A DNA stretch of 64,000 nucleotides from Rugamonas fusca (GTDB taxonomy: Bacteria > Pseudomonadota > Gammaproteobacteria > Burkholderiales > Burkholderiaceae_D), in contig NZ_JACEZS010000007.1 of the NCBI RefSeq assembly GCF_014042365.1, positions 1 to 64,000 of the forward strand, in the 5' to 3' direction. Positions 38,554 through 47,145 of this stretch are shown piece after piece. Every line of letters begins with the position of its first letter. Position 1 is the stretch's first letter. The notes under the pieces are model-generated. The model was not told where the DNA came from and did no database searches. It saw only the letters and a program-made list of their open reading frames with translations. A program made the translations under genes and the position numbers.

Positions 38554-39624
38554 ATGTTTAGTTTCTTCAAGAAAAAACCCGTCGTTCCCGAAGTTCCGCC
38601 CGCCGCCGCGCCGGCCCCCGCAGCTCCCGCCCCCGCCGCCCCACCTGCCACCGCAGCTGTTGCGGAGCAGCCGGCCGCGAGCGTGCCGGCCGCCGAGCCG
38701 CTGCTGGCCGTCGAGGAGCCGGCGCCGCGCAAGTCGTGGATGTCGCGCCTGAAGGCGGGCCTGTCGAAGACGTCGGCCAACCTGTCCATCCTGTTCGTGG
38801 GCGCCAAGATCGACGACGACCTGTACGACGAGCTGGAAGCGGCCCTGCTGATGGCCGACGCCGGCGTGGAAGCGACCCAGTACCTGCTCGACGCGCTCAA
38901 GCGCAAGGTCAAGGAGGACAAGCTGCTGGACGCGGCCGCCGTCAAGGCCGCCCTGAAGACGCTGATGATCGATCTGCTGACGCCGCTGCAGCGGCCGTTC
39001 GAGCTGGGCCGCCACCAACCGCTGGTGATGATGATTTCGGGCGTCAACGGCGCCGGCAAGACCACCACCATCGGCAAGCTGGCCAAGCACATGCAGTCGC
39101 ACGGCCAGTCCGTGCTGCTGGCGGCCGGCGACACCTTCCGCGCCGCCGCCCGCGAGCAATTGATGGTCTGGGGCCAGCGCAACAACGTGACCGTGATCTC
39201 GCAGGCCTCGGGCGACCCGGCCGCCGTCTCGTTTGACGCCGTGCAGTCGGGCAAGGCGCGTGGCATGGACGTGGTGATGGTGGACACGGCGGGCCGCCTG
39301 CCCACCCAGCTGCACCTGATGGAAGAACTGAAAAAAATCAAGCGCGTGATCGGCAAGGGCATGGAAGGCGCGCCCCATGAAACGCTGCTGGTGATCGACG
39401 GCAACACGGGCCAGAACGCCTTGGCCCAGGTCAAGGCCTTCGACGACGCGCTGCAACTGACGGGCCTGGTGATCACCAAGCTCGACGGCACGGCCAAGGG
39501 CGGCGTGCTGGCCGCCATCGCCCGCGTGCGCCCGGTGCCCGTGTACTTCATCGGCATCGGCGAAAAGATTGAAGACTTGCAGCCCTTCGTGGCGGCCGAT
39601 TTTGTCGAAGCCCTGCTCGGATAA
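38554..39624 (+). CDS. ftsY: Signal recognition particle receptor FtsY
   Basis: FtsY receives SRP-bound ribosomes at the membrane. The 356-residue protein has an amphipathic N-terminus (MFSFFKKKP), an Ala/Pro-rich low-complexity A domain (about 11-58), the N helical bundle (about 60-150) and the SRP GTPase G domain with GVNGAGKTT (163-171), DTAGR (244-248) and TKLD (308-311). It is followed by ftsE after 4 bases, the classical ftsYEX order. Confidence 0.98.
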   Translation: MFSFFKKKPVVPEVPPAAAPAPAAPAPAAPPATAAVAEQPAASVPAAEPLLAVEEPAPRKSWMSRLKAGLSKTSANLSILFVGAKIDDDLYDELEAALLMADAGVEATQYLLDALKRKVKEDKLLDAAAVKAALKTLMIDLLTPLQRPFELGRHQPLVMMISGVNGAGKTTTIGKLAKHMQSHGQSVLLAAGDTFRAAAREQLMVWGQRNNVTVISQASGDPAAVSFDAVQSGKARGMDVVMVDTAGRLPTQLHLMEELKKIKRVIGKGMEGAPHETLLVIDGNTGQNALAQVKAFDDALQLTGLVITKLDGTAKGGVLAAIARVRPVPVYFIGIGEKIEDLQPFVAADFVEALLG

Positions 39625-39628
39625 GCCG

Positions 39629-40303
39629 ATGATTGAATTCCAGAACGTCACCAAACAGTATTCCCCCGACGCCACCGCCCTGCGCGGCGTGTCGCTGACG
39701 GTAGAGAAAGGCGAACTGGTATTTCTGGCCGGCCCCTCGGGCGCCGGCAAATCGACCCTGTTGAAGATGATCGCGGCCATGGAGCGCCCCAGCAGCGGGC
39801 GGGTGCTGGTCAACGGCCAGGACGTGGGCCGCATCAAGCCGGCCGGCCTGCCATTTTTGCGCCGCAACCTGGGCCTGATCTTCCAGCAGCAACGGCTGCT
39901 GAACGACCGCTCCGTGCTCGACAACGTGATGCTGCCGCTGCTGGTGACGGGCGCGCCGCGCGCGGCCGCCGAGCAGCGCGCCCGCGCCGCGCTCGACAAG
40001 GTGGGCTTGCTGGACCGGGCGCTGGGCCAGCCGCTGGCCCTGTCGGGCGGCGAACAGCAGCGCGTGTCGATCGCGCGCGCCATCGTCAACCGGCCCCAGA
40101 TCATCCTGGCCGACGAACCGACGGCCAACCTGGACCGCGCCAGCGCCAACCAGGTGCTCGACGCGCTCAAGGCATTCCATTCCGTGGGCGTGACCTGCCT
40201 CATTTCCAGCCACGATGAACAGATGCTGGACGCGGCCGCCCGCGTGATCCACCTCCAACACGGCCAGATCGATGGCCAGCAAGACGCGGGAGCGCAGGTA
40301 TGA
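39629..40303 (+). CDS. ftsE: Cell division ABC ATPase FtsE
   Basis: FtsE is the ATPase of FtsEX, which activates septal hydrolases through EnvC- or NlpD-like partners. The 224-residue protein has Walker A GPSGAGKST (35-43), Q-loop QQQR (86-89), signature LSGGEQQ (138-144) and Walker B ILADEPT (159-165). The true start is ATG 39629 (MIEFQNVTKQYSPDA); the frame is open into ftsY. It overlaps ftsX by 4 bases. Confidence 0.97.
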   Translation: MIEFQNVTKQYSPDATALRGVSLTVEKGELVFLAGPSGAGKSTLLKMIAAMERPSSGRVLVNGQDVGRIKPAGLPFLRRNLGLIFQQQRLLNDRSVLDNVMLPLLVTGAPRAAAEQRARAALDKVGLLDRALGQPLALSGGEQQRVSIARAIVNRPQIILADEPTANLDRASANQVLDALKAFHSVGVTCLISSHDEQMLDAAARVIHLQHGQIDGQQDAGAQV

Positions 40304-41220
40304 GCAACTGGTTACGGCAACACGGTTTCGCGCTGGCGGCGGCGCTGGTGCATGTGCGCCGCGCGCCGGGCAGCTTCCTGTTCAACATCATCGTGGTGGC
40401 GATCGCGCTGGCGCTGCCGTTCGCGGGCGTGACCCTGCTCGACAACGTGCGCCCCATGTCCGAGCAACTGTCGGTCGATCCCGAAATCAGCGTGTTCCTC
40501 AAGCAGGAACTGCCGCGCGCCGAGGCCGAGGCGATGGCGACCACGCTGCGCCAGCTGGTGGCCGACAAGCAAGCCAGGATCATCTTTACGGCCCGCGAAA
40601 AAGCGCTCGACAACCTGAAGACCAAGAGCGGCCTGTCCGACGTGCTGGGCACCTTGGGCGAGAACCCGCTGCCCGACAGCTACGTGCTCAAGCTCGACGC
40701 GTTCCGCAACGCCCAGGCCGGCGGCGACGTGGACGCGCTGGCCGACCAGATCCGCGCCCTGCCCGGCGTGGACACGGTGCAGGTCGATTCGGCCTGGGTC
40801 AAGCGCCTGGCCGCGCTGATCAATGTGCTGCGGCTGGCCCTGCTGCTGCTGGCCGCCACGCTGGGCACGGTGGTGGTGGCCGTCGTATTCAACACCATCC
40901 GGCTGCAGGTGATGACGCAGCGCGACGAAATCATCGTCTCCAAGCTGATCGGCGCCACCGACACCTTCATCCACCGCCCGTTCTACTACACGGGCGCCCT
41001 GTTGGGCCTGTGCGCCGGCGCCGTGGCGCTGGGCGCCGTGGCGCTGGCCTTGCGCCCACTCAACACGGCCATCGCCGAGTTCGCCCGCCTGTACGCGTCC
41101 GAATTCCAGCTGGCCCCGCTGCCACCGCTGGCCATGGCCGCCCTGCTGGCCGTGTCGGCCGGGCTGGGGCTGGTAGGTGCCGTGCTGTCCGTGCAACGCC
41201 ACCTGGCACGCCTGAACTAA
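40300..41220 (+). CDS. ftsX: Cell division protein FtsX
   Basis: The membrane partner of FtsE: 306 residues, four membrane helices (about 24-44, 178-198, 225-250 and 276-296), with a large periplasmic loop (about 45-175) between the first two that contacts hydrolase activators. The start ATG overlaps the ftsE stop. A strong terminator follows 36 bases after its stop, ending the ftsYEX unit. Standard. Confidence 0.96.
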   Translation: MSNWLRQHGFALAAALVHVRRAPGSFLFNIIVVAIALALPFAGVTLLDNVRPMSEQLSVDPEISVFLKQELPRAEAEAMATTLRQLVADKQARIIFTAREKALDNLKTKSGLSDVLGTLGENPLPDSYVLKLDAFRNAQAGGDVDALADQIRALPGVDTVQVDSAWVKRLAALINVLRLALLLLAATLGTVVVAVVFNTIRLQVMTQRDEIIVSKLIGATDTFIHRPFYYTGALLGLCAGAVALGAVALALRPLNTAIAEFARLYASEFQLAPLPPLAMAALLAVSAGLGLVGAVLSVQRHLARLN

Positions 41221-41256
41221 GCGGCCGGCTGCGCCTTCTCAATCGGTGTATGCCCC

Positions 41257-41281
41257 AACCGTGCGTTCGCGCACGGTTTTT
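41257..41281 (+). terminator. Terminator of ftsYEX
   Basis: AACCGTGCG (41257-41265), a TTCG tetraloop, and CGCACGGTT (41270-41278) followed by a run of T's: a textbook intrinsic terminator 36 bases after ftsX. Confidence 0.9.
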
Positions 41282-41283
41282 CC

Positions 41284-41478
41284 CTTCCCCCAGGCCTACA
41301 ATTAAGTTCTGCTTAAGCTCGCCACCGCATGCTGATCGCGTCGTCAACTGCGGTGTGTTGCTACTGTGAATGTGACGCCCACGTCCAGCGCCAGCCCATG
41401 CCGGCACCGGATATGCAAACGCCATAGACCGCCAAAAAGCGATAGCATTTTTACTATCAATGCGATTATGGATGGCGA
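41284..41478. other. Non-coding region between ftsX terminator and CIRCE
   Basis: About 195 bases without a gene. It should hold the rpoH promoter(s) upstream of CIRCE; I see A+T-rich candidates (TTTACT near 41449 and GATTAT near 41463) but no clear -35/-10 pair. A short inverted repeat TTAAG/CTTAA lies near 41302-41316. Confidence 0.4.
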
Positions 41479-41505
41479 TTGGCACTCAACGACGGAGAGT
41501 GCTAA
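41479..41505 (+). promoter_or_regulatory. CIRCE element (HrcA operator) upstream of rpoH
   Basis: TTGGCACTC-N9-GAGTGCTAA: the inverted repeat matches the CIRCE consensus TTAGCACTC-N9-GAGTGCTAA in 17 of 18 positions with the exact 9-base spacer. It lies 168 bases before the rpoH start. HrcA, the CIRCE-binding heat-shock repressor, would thus control sigma-32 transcription. Confidence 0.92.
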
Positions 41506-41672
41506 TATATGAAACATCGTGGGGCTGGAAATTCTTGAAGGCAACTTTTTGGCGCAAGAATGACTGGTTCCTAAAGCATGACCGCAGCGGGTAACAAACC
41601 GTAACATCGGATGTGAACAGCCCGGCTGCATGGCACATTGACACTTAGCAATATCAGCTAGCGAGGAATTAC

Positions 41673-42572
41673 ATGAATATGATGTCCGCACCGAACGCGT
41701 TGGTCCCGGCTACCAACCGTGCACTGGGCCTCGGGTTCACTGGCAACCTGGGCAACCTGGATGCTTATATCTCGGCCGTCAATCGCCTGCCGATGCTGTC
41801 GCACGACGACGAAGTCTCGCTGGCCCGCCGCCTGAAGGAAAAGAATGACCTGGCCGCCGCCCAGGAACTGGTGCTGTCGCACCTGCGCCTGGTGGTCTCG
41901 ATCGCCCGCGGCTACCTGGGCTATGGCCTGCCGCACGCCGACCTGATCCAGGAAGGCAACATCGGCCTGATGAAAGCCGTCAAGCGTTTCGACCCGGACC
42001 AGGGCGTGCGCCTGGTGTCGTACGCCATGCACTGGATCAAGGCCGAGATGCATGAGTACATCCTGAAGAACTGGCGCCTGGTCAAAGTGGCCACCACCAA
42101 GGCCCAGCGCAAGCTGTTCTTCAACCTGCGCAGCCACAAGCAGGGCCTGGACGCCATGACGCCGTCCCAGATCGACGGCCTGGCCAAGATGCTGGACGTG
42201 AAGCGCGAGGAAGTGATCGAGATGGAAACCCGCTTGAGCGGCCGTGACATCGCGCTCGAATCGCCATCGGACGACGAGGACGACAAGTTCGCCCCGATCG
42301 CCTACCTGTCCTCGGAGCAGAGCGAGCCGACCCGCGTGCTGGAAGCGGAGCAGGTCACGCGGCTGCAGTCGGAAGGGCTGGAAACGGCACTGGGCAAGCT
42401 CGATCCGCGCTCGCGCCGCATCGTCGAAGCGCGCTGGCTGGCCAACGACGATGGCTCGGGCGCCACGCTGCACACGCTGGCCGATGAATTCGGCGTGTCG
42501 GCCGAGCGCATCCGCCAGATCGAATCGGCCGCGCTGAAGAAGATGAAAGGCGCGCTGGCCGCCTACGTCTGA
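41673..42572 (+). CDS. rpoH: Heat-shock sigma factor RpoH (sigma-32)
   Basis: RpoH directs RNA polymerase to heat-shock genes. The 299-residue sigma-70 family protein has region 2 (LVLSHLRLVVSIARGYLGYGLPHADLIQEGNIGLMKAV, about 66-103), the RpoH box QRKLFFNLR (145-153) that sets it apart from RpoD, and region 4 with the HTH (LHTLADEFGVSAERIRQIESAALKKMK, about 270-296). A GAGGA ribosome site precedes ATG 41673. CIRCE upstream and a terminator downstream make it a single-gene unit. The leader between CIRCE and ATG could also form the thermosensor structure known for rpoH mRNAs; not assessed. Confidence 0.97.
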   Translation: MNMMSAPNALVPATNRALGLGFTGNLGNLDAYISAVNRLPMLSHDDEVSLARRLKEKNDLAAAQELVLSHLRLVVSIARGYLGYGLPHADLIQEGNIGLMKAVKRFDPDQGVRLVSYAMHWIKAEMHEYILKNWRLVKVATTKAQRKLFFNLRSHKQGLDAMTPSQIDGLAKMLDVKREEVIEMETRLSGRDIALESPSDDEDDKFAPIAYLSSEQSEPTRVLEAEQVTRLQSEGLETALGKLDPRSRRIVEARWLANDDGSGATLHTLADEFGVSAERIRQIESAALKKMKGALAAYV

Positions 42573-42599
42573 GCGCCGCCGGCCGCGGCGCCCACCACC

Positions 42600-42633
42600 A
42601 TGCCGCCCCGCGTCGCGCCGGGCGGCATTTTTT
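42600..42633 (+). terminator. Terminator of rpoH
   Basis: ATGCCGCCC (42600-42608) pairs with GGGCGGCAT (42620-42628) around an 11-base loop, followed by six T's (42628-42633). Confidence 0.88.
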
Positions 42634-42753
42634 CTGGCGCGGTGGCCGGGGCGTGTACCATATCCGTCCCGCCGTGCATTGGCGGCGCCGTCCGTGCGCC
42701 GCCACCGGGCAGCTTTTGTTAGTCTCGTTGCATTCCTGTTTGAAAGGATACGC

Positions 42754-43203
42754 ATGAACAGCAAGTTGTCGCGCCACGTTTGGCTGTCTTGGTTACTGCT
42801 ATTGGCCCTGGCCGGCTGCGGCGCGCGCGCCAGCGATGGCACGCCGCCGGCGCCCCCTGTCCCCGCTCCCGCCAAAATCACCGTCGCCCTGACCCAGGGC
42901 CAGAGCGCCACCATCGCGCCGGGCACCGTGCTGCGCCTGGAGCGCGTCAACGACAGCCGCTGCCGCGTGGGCGCCGTGTGCGTGTGGGCCGGCTACATCA
43001 GCTACACCTTCACGCTCACCAAGGACGGAACCCCTTCCAGCTTCGTGCTGGCGGCCGACATGCCCGGCGCCAGCAAGAGCGTGAGCCAGAACGGCCTGAC
43101 CTTCACCCTGCTCGGCGTGGAGCCGGACAGCGTGCCCCACATGAAGGCGCCGGTGCCCGATTACCGGGTCAGCGTGCAAGTGAGCGCGCTAAGGTCCAAT
43201 TAA
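42754..43203 (+). CDS. Small lipoprotein of unknown function
   Basis: A 149-residue protein with a lipoprotein signal peptide (1-21) and lipobox LAGC, so C22 should be lipidated. The mature part starts with a Pro/Ala-rich stretch, then a domain with DSRCRVGAVCVWAGYISYTFTL, a pattern seen in many small envelope proteins ('DSRCP..CVWAG') of unknown role; the two cysteines may form a disulfide. ATG 42754 has GAAAGGA upstream. It precedes the signal peptidase gene by 49 bases on the same strand, possibly in one transcript. Confidence 0.75.
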   Translation: MNSKLSRHVWLSWLLLLALAGCGARASDGTPPAPPVPAPAKITVALTQGQSATIAPGTVLRLERVNDSRCRVGAVCVWAGYISYTFTLTKDGTPSSFVLAADMPGASKSVSQNGLTFTLLGVEPDSVPHMKAPVPDYRVSVQVSALRSN

Positions 43204-43252
43204 GAATCCCTGACGATACTGGCAACACTTCAAACATCGACCGGGAGACGTC

Positions 43253-43939
43253 ATGCAAGGCTGGATACGCGCCAACAAAGGGTTCCTGCTGTTCCTCACG
43301 CTGTTCGGCATCTTCCGCACGGCCGTGGCGGACTGGAACCCGATTCCGTCAGCCTCCATGCATCCCAACCTGCTGGAAGGCGACGTGGTGCTCGTCAACC
43401 GGCTGGCCTACAACGTCAAGCTGCCGCTGACGGACATCGTGCTGGGCCACACGGGCGAACCGCAGCGGGGCGACATCGTCACCTTCAGCTCGCCCCAGGA
43501 TGGCACGCGCCTGATCAAGCGCGTGATCGCCGTGCCCGGCGACCGGGTCGAGATGCGTGACGAACAGCTGATCATCAACGGCCAGCCTTCCAGCTACGCC
43601 TTGCTGGGCGACGGCCGCGAAACGGTGGGCGCGGCCGGCACGCTGCGCACGGTACAGCTGCGCGAAACCATGGCCGCCGGCGCGGCCGCCCCGCACGCCA
43701 TCCAGCTGCTGCCGCAAGTGAACGCGCGCCGCAACTTCGCCCCCGTCACGGTGCCGCCCGATCAATACATGATGTTGGGCGATAACCGCGACAACAGCGC
43801 CGACTCGCGCTACATCGGCCTGGTGCCGCGCGCCCTGCTGATCGGCCGCGCCGTGCGGGTGCTGGCCTCGGCCGACATCCAGGGCAACTGGCACCCGCGC
43901 ACGGAGCGCTTCGGCATGGACCTGTACGGCCCCCAGTGA
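43253..43939 (+). CDS. Signal peptidase I paralogue (S26A)
   Basis: A 228-residue membrane-bound serine protease that removes signal peptides. One N-terminal membrane helix (about 8-26), catalytic S35 in IPSASMHP (box B), general base K88 in RLIKRVIAVPGD (box D) and the GDNRDNSADSR box E are intact. The housekeeping lepB normally follows lepA; here neither lepA nor rnc is present, so this is probably a second signal peptidase. No sortase or pilin genes that might be its clients are seen. It has a good GGGAG ribosome site 8 bases before ATG. Confidence 0.9.
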   Translation: MQGWIRANKGFLLFLTLFGIFRTAVADWNPIPSASMHPNLLEGDVVLVNRLAYNVKLPLTDIVLGHTGEPQRGDIVTFSSPQDGTRLIKRVIAVPGDRVEMRDEQLIINGQPSSYALLGDGRETVGAAGTLRTVQLRETMAAGAAAPHAIQLLPQVNARRNFAPVTVPPDQYMMLGDNRDNSADSRYIGLVPRALLIGRAVRVLASADIQGNWHPRTERFGMDLYGPQ

Positions 43940-43968
43940 GCCAGCTCCTGGCCCGGTCCGCTGCCGCG

Positions 43969-44000
43969 ATGTTATGATCCAGTCAAACTTGTCATAACAT
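43969..44000. promoter_or_regulatory. Inverted repeat upstream of the ABC transporter operon, candidate operator
   Basis: ATGTTATGA (43969-43977) and TCATAACAT (43992-44000) form a perfect 9-bp inverted repeat with a 14-base spacer, 53 bases before the ATPase start. It lies where a promoter would be expected, so it is a candidate repressor or activator site. No regulator gene is adjacent in the same operon. Confidence 0.5.
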
Positions 44001-44052
44001 TAGCCGGCAGCCCCGCGCGCGACGCGCCGGCGGCGGCCGGCACGGAGCCCAC

Positions 44053-44790
44053 ATGATTGAATTTGCAGGCCTGGCCAAGGTCTACGGCGGCTTTGCAGCC
44101 GTCAAGCCATTAACGATGACGGTGCGGCGCGGCGAAGTGTTCGGCTTCCTCGGCCCCAATGGCGCCGGCAAGACCACCACCATCCGCATGATGATGGGCA
44201 TCCTCGTGCCCAGCGCCGGCCAGGTCCGCATCAACGGCTGCGATTGCCACGGCGCGGCCCACGAGGTCAAGCGCCACGTGGGCTACCTGCCCGACACGCC
44301 CGTGTTCTACGACTACCTGCGCGGCCGCGAGATCCTGCAGTTCGTGGCCGAGATGCATGGCTACGACCGCGCCGAGGCGGCCCGCCGCGGCGCGCGCCTG
44401 CTGGCGGAATTCGGGCTCGAGGAGGCGGGCGAGGACTACGCCGTCAACTACTCGCTGGGCATGAAGAAGCGCCTGGGCCTGGCCTGCGCGCTGGTGCACG
44501 AGCCGCCCGTGCTGATCCTCGACGAGCCCATCAACGGCCTCGATCCGCGCGCCTCGCGCGACGTGCAGGAACGGCTGCTGGCCGCCGCCGCGCAAGGCAC
44601 CACCATCTTCGTTTCCACCCACCTGCTGGACATGGCCGAGAAGCTGTGCGACCGGGTCGGCATCATCCACCACGGCGACCTGGTGGCCACCGGCACGCTC
44701 GACGAGATCCGTGGCGACGCCTCGGCCGCCGCCTCGCTGGAGGACGTGTTCCTGAAGATCACGGCCGGCGACGACGGCGTCACGCCATGA
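44053..44790 (+). CDS. ABC transporter ATP-binding protein (CcmA/DRA-type)
   Basis: A 245-residue ABC-2-type ATPase with Walker A GPNGAGKTT (34-42), a signature-like YSLGMKKRLGLACAL (no LSGGQ but SLGMKKR, normal in CcmA/NatA groups), Walker B LILDEPINGLD and the H-loop VSTHLLD. Its stop codon overlaps the ATG of the permease gene, so the two are translated together and form one exporter. Substrate unknown. Confidence 0.92.
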   Translation: MIEFAGLAKVYGGFAAVKPLTMTVRRGEVFGFLGPNGAGKTTTIRMMMGILVPSAGQVRINGCDCHGAAHEVKRHVGYLPDTPVFYDYLRGREILQFVAEMHGYDRAEAARRGARLLAEFGLEEAGEDYAVNYSLGMKKRLGLACALVHEPPVLILDEPINGLDPRASRDVQERLLAAAAQGTTIFVSTHLLDMAEKLCDRVGIIHHGDLVATGTLDEIRGDASAAASLEDVFLKITAGDDGVTP

Positions 44791-47144
44791 TGGCCGCGCC
44801 CACACACGGCCGCGCCATGCTGCTGATGGCGCGCCTGCGCCTGACGCGGCTGGTCAACCAGGCCAGCGCGCTGTCGTTCCGCGCCTTCCGCCGCAAGCGG
44901 GCCGGCCGCGTGGCCACGCCGGGCAAACCCCGCAACGCGTGGCTACTGGCCTTGTTCGTTGCGGTGACGGCCGGCTTCTCGTTCACGCAACTGGCGCGCA
45001 CCGCGGTGCTCAACCTGCACTGCCACATCGACGCGGCGTGCGCCGCTACCGACGACCACGGCGCGACTTACATGGCGCTGGAAAAGGGCGCGGCCGGCCT
45101 GGCCGCCACGCCATTCAGCCCGCACCTGGCCAGCGCACTGACCATGATGCTGACATTGCTGTTGCTGGCCAGCGTGCTGATGGCGCTGGGCAGCCGCGAA
45201 CTGGCCCAGGCCGACTGGGACCTGGAATGGCTGGCCACGCTGCCCGTGCGGCGCAAGACGCTGCTGTGGGGCCGCGTGCTCGAACGCAGCGTGGGCAATC
45301 CCTCCGCCCTGTTCGCGCTGCTGCCCCTGTGCGGGCTGCTGGCGTGGTATTCCGGCTTGCGCTGGAGCGCGCCGCTCGCCGTGCTGGCGATGGCGGCGCT
45401 GCTGCTGCCACTGACGGCCCTGTGCCAGACGCTGGCCGACACGGGTCTGCGCATGTGGCTCCCGGCTTCGCAACTGCGCAACCTGCAGGCGCTCACCAGC
45501 CTGGCCTCCATGCCCCTCATCTATTTCGTGATGGCGCTCGGTATGCCCAACGGGGCCACCTTCCCCGTCGAGTGGGCCGCCGCCTATCCATCCTGGACCG
45601 TATGGACGCCGCCCGGCCTCATGATCCAGCTGCTGCAGGCGGCCACGCCAGGCCACGCGGCCGCGCTGGCCGCGCTGCTGCTGGCCCAGGTGGGGTTGCT
45701 GCTGGCCGCTGGCGTGGCGCTGCTGGGATTCCAGCTGCGCCACGGCGTGGTGGCCTCCGGCGCGCGCGCCAGCGGACGCGCCGGCGCGCGCGCTGGCGCT
45801 GCCGTCCCACACCCGGGCGGGCGCGGGCTGCTATCTCCCGTGAAGCGGCGCGAATTACACCTGCTGTCGCGCGACCGCAACTTCCTCGTGCAAAGCCTGC
45901 TGCTGCCGGTGGTGATCATCGGCAGCCAGCTGATGTTCAATGGCGCCTTGCGCGACGTGGGCCAGTTCGTCCACAACACCACCCTGGTGGCCGCCAGCGC
46001 CTTCGGCATCGGCAGCTACGTGCTGATGCTGTCGGCCTTCCAGACCCTCAACAACGAAGGCCCGGTGCTGTGGATGCTATACACCTTCCCCCGCAAGGTG
46101 GAAAGCGTGCTGCGCGAAAAAGCGCAACTGTGGGGTGTGCTGGCCCTGCTCTACCCGCTCGGCGTCTTCGGCCTGGCCATCCATTTCGGCGCCGCCCTCA
46201 ACTGGCGGCTGGCGGGGCTGTTCATCCTGGCCCTGGCCGGCATGCCCATTTTCGCCGTGATCGCCGTATCACTCGGCGTGTTCGCCTGCGACCCGCTGGC
46301 GCCGGACGTGCGCACCCGCGTGCGGCCCAGCTACGTCTACCTGTACATGCTGCTGGCCAGCTTTTACGTGTATTGCATCTACACCAGCGTGTGGCCGCAA
46401 AAGCTGGTGGTGATGGTGCTGTGCGGCGCGCTGGCGCTGGCCATGTGGCAGAAGGCGCGCGACGAGCTGCCCTACCTGCTGGACCCGGCCGCCGCGCCGC
46501 CGGCCCGCGTGTCCACGGCCGACGGCCTGATGGCGGCCACCGCCTTCTTCATCCTGCAAGCGCTGATCGGCCTGTGGTTCCGCGATGGGACGGGCAAGAT
46601 CGCCCTGCAAGGGTGGACGATGGCGTTCGCGGCGGCCGGCGCCATCGTGTATGGCTGCACGCGCCTGATCTACTGGCGCAGCAAGACGGCCGGCGTGCCG
46701 GCCATCGCACGTGGCGGCAATGCGCGGGCGGCCGCGCTCCTGGGCCTGGCCGCCGCCGTACCGGCCATCGCCGTGGGACTGGTGTACCTGGCGGCGCTGC
46801 GCCACAGCGCGCTGGCACCGGCACTGGCGGCCGCCGCGGCCGGCGCCACCGTCCATCCGGGCTGGCTGCTGGCGCTGGCCGTGCTGGCCGCGCCGCTGTG
46901 CGAAGAATTCATTTTCCGTGGCCTGATCTTCGGCGGCCTGCGGCGTTCCATGGGCGCGCTGCCAGCCATGCTGGCCAGCGCGGCCATCTTCGCCATCGTC
47001 CACCCGCCGTTGTCGATGCTGCCCGTGTTCGTGCTGGGCCTGTGCGCGGCGTGGAGCTACGAGCGCAGCCAGCGCCTGCTGGCGCCCATGCTGGTGCACG
47101 CGCTGTACAACGCGGCCGTCGTGTCGTGGCAACTCTGGAATTGA
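44787..47144 (+). CDS. ABC-2-type permease fused to a CPBP (CAAX/bacteriocin-processing) protease domain
   Basis: A 785-residue membrane protein. Residues about 1-540 form an ABC permease with roughly 10-12 helices; residues about 560-785 are a CPBP family intramembrane protease with E706-E707-x-x-x-R711 (CEEFIFRG), H739 (AIVHP) and H771/N775 (HALYN), all catalytic residues intact. The start is ATG 44787 or the next codon 44790; the frame is open into the ATPase gene but only by chance. The fused arrangement recalls NatB-like permeases linked to Abi/CPBP enzymes, which often process or export peptides. No peptide precursor gene is evident nearby. Confidence 0.88.
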   Translation: MMAAPTHGRAMLLMARLRLTRLVNQASALSFRAFRRKRAGRVATPGKPRNAWLLALFVAVTAGFSFTQLARTAVLNLHCHIDAACAATDDHGATYMALEKGAAGLAATPFSPHLASALTMMLTLLLLASVLMALGSRELAQADWDLEWLATLPVRRKTLLWGRVLERSVGNPSALFALLPLCGLLAWYSGLRWSAPLAVLAMAALLLPLTALCQTLADTGLRMWLPASQLRNLQALTSLASMPLIYFVMALGMPNGATFPVEWAAAYPSWTVWTPPGLMIQLLQAATPGHAAALAALLLAQVGLLLAAGVALLGFQLRHGVVASGARASGRAGARAGAAVPHPGGRGLLSPVKRRELHLLSRDRNFLVQSLLLPVVIIGSQLMFNGALRDVGQFVHNTTLVAASAFGIGSYVLMLSAFQTLNNEGPVLWMLYTFPRKVESVLREKAQLWGVLALLYPLGVFGLAIHFGAALNWRLAGLFILALAGMPIFAVIAVSLGVFACDPLAPDVRTRVRPSYVYLYMLLASFYVYCIYTSVWPQKLVVMVLCGALALAMWQKARDELPYLLDPAAAPPARVSTADGLMAATAFFILQALIGLWFRDGTGKIALQGWTMAFAAAGAIVYGCTRLIYWRSKTAGVPAIARGGNARAAALLGLAAAVPAIAVGLVYLAALRHSALAPALAAAAAGATVHPGWLLALAVLAAPLCEEFIFRGLIFGGLRRSMGALPAMLASAAIFAIVHPPLSMLPVFVLGLCAAWSYERSQRLLAPMLVHALYNAAVVSWQLWN

Positions 47145-47145
47145 T

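Noticed and set aside
38446..40203. Long minus-strand frame (585 codons) over ftsY-ftsE.
   Set aside because: Antisense of two well-defined genes with recognisable GTPase and ABC motifs; no domain in the antisense translation.
44244..47144. A 966-codon frame suggesting that the ABC permease begins inside the ATPase gene.
   Set aside because: The first 181 codons are an out-of-frame reading of the ATPase; the ATG overlapping the ATPase stop is the natural start.
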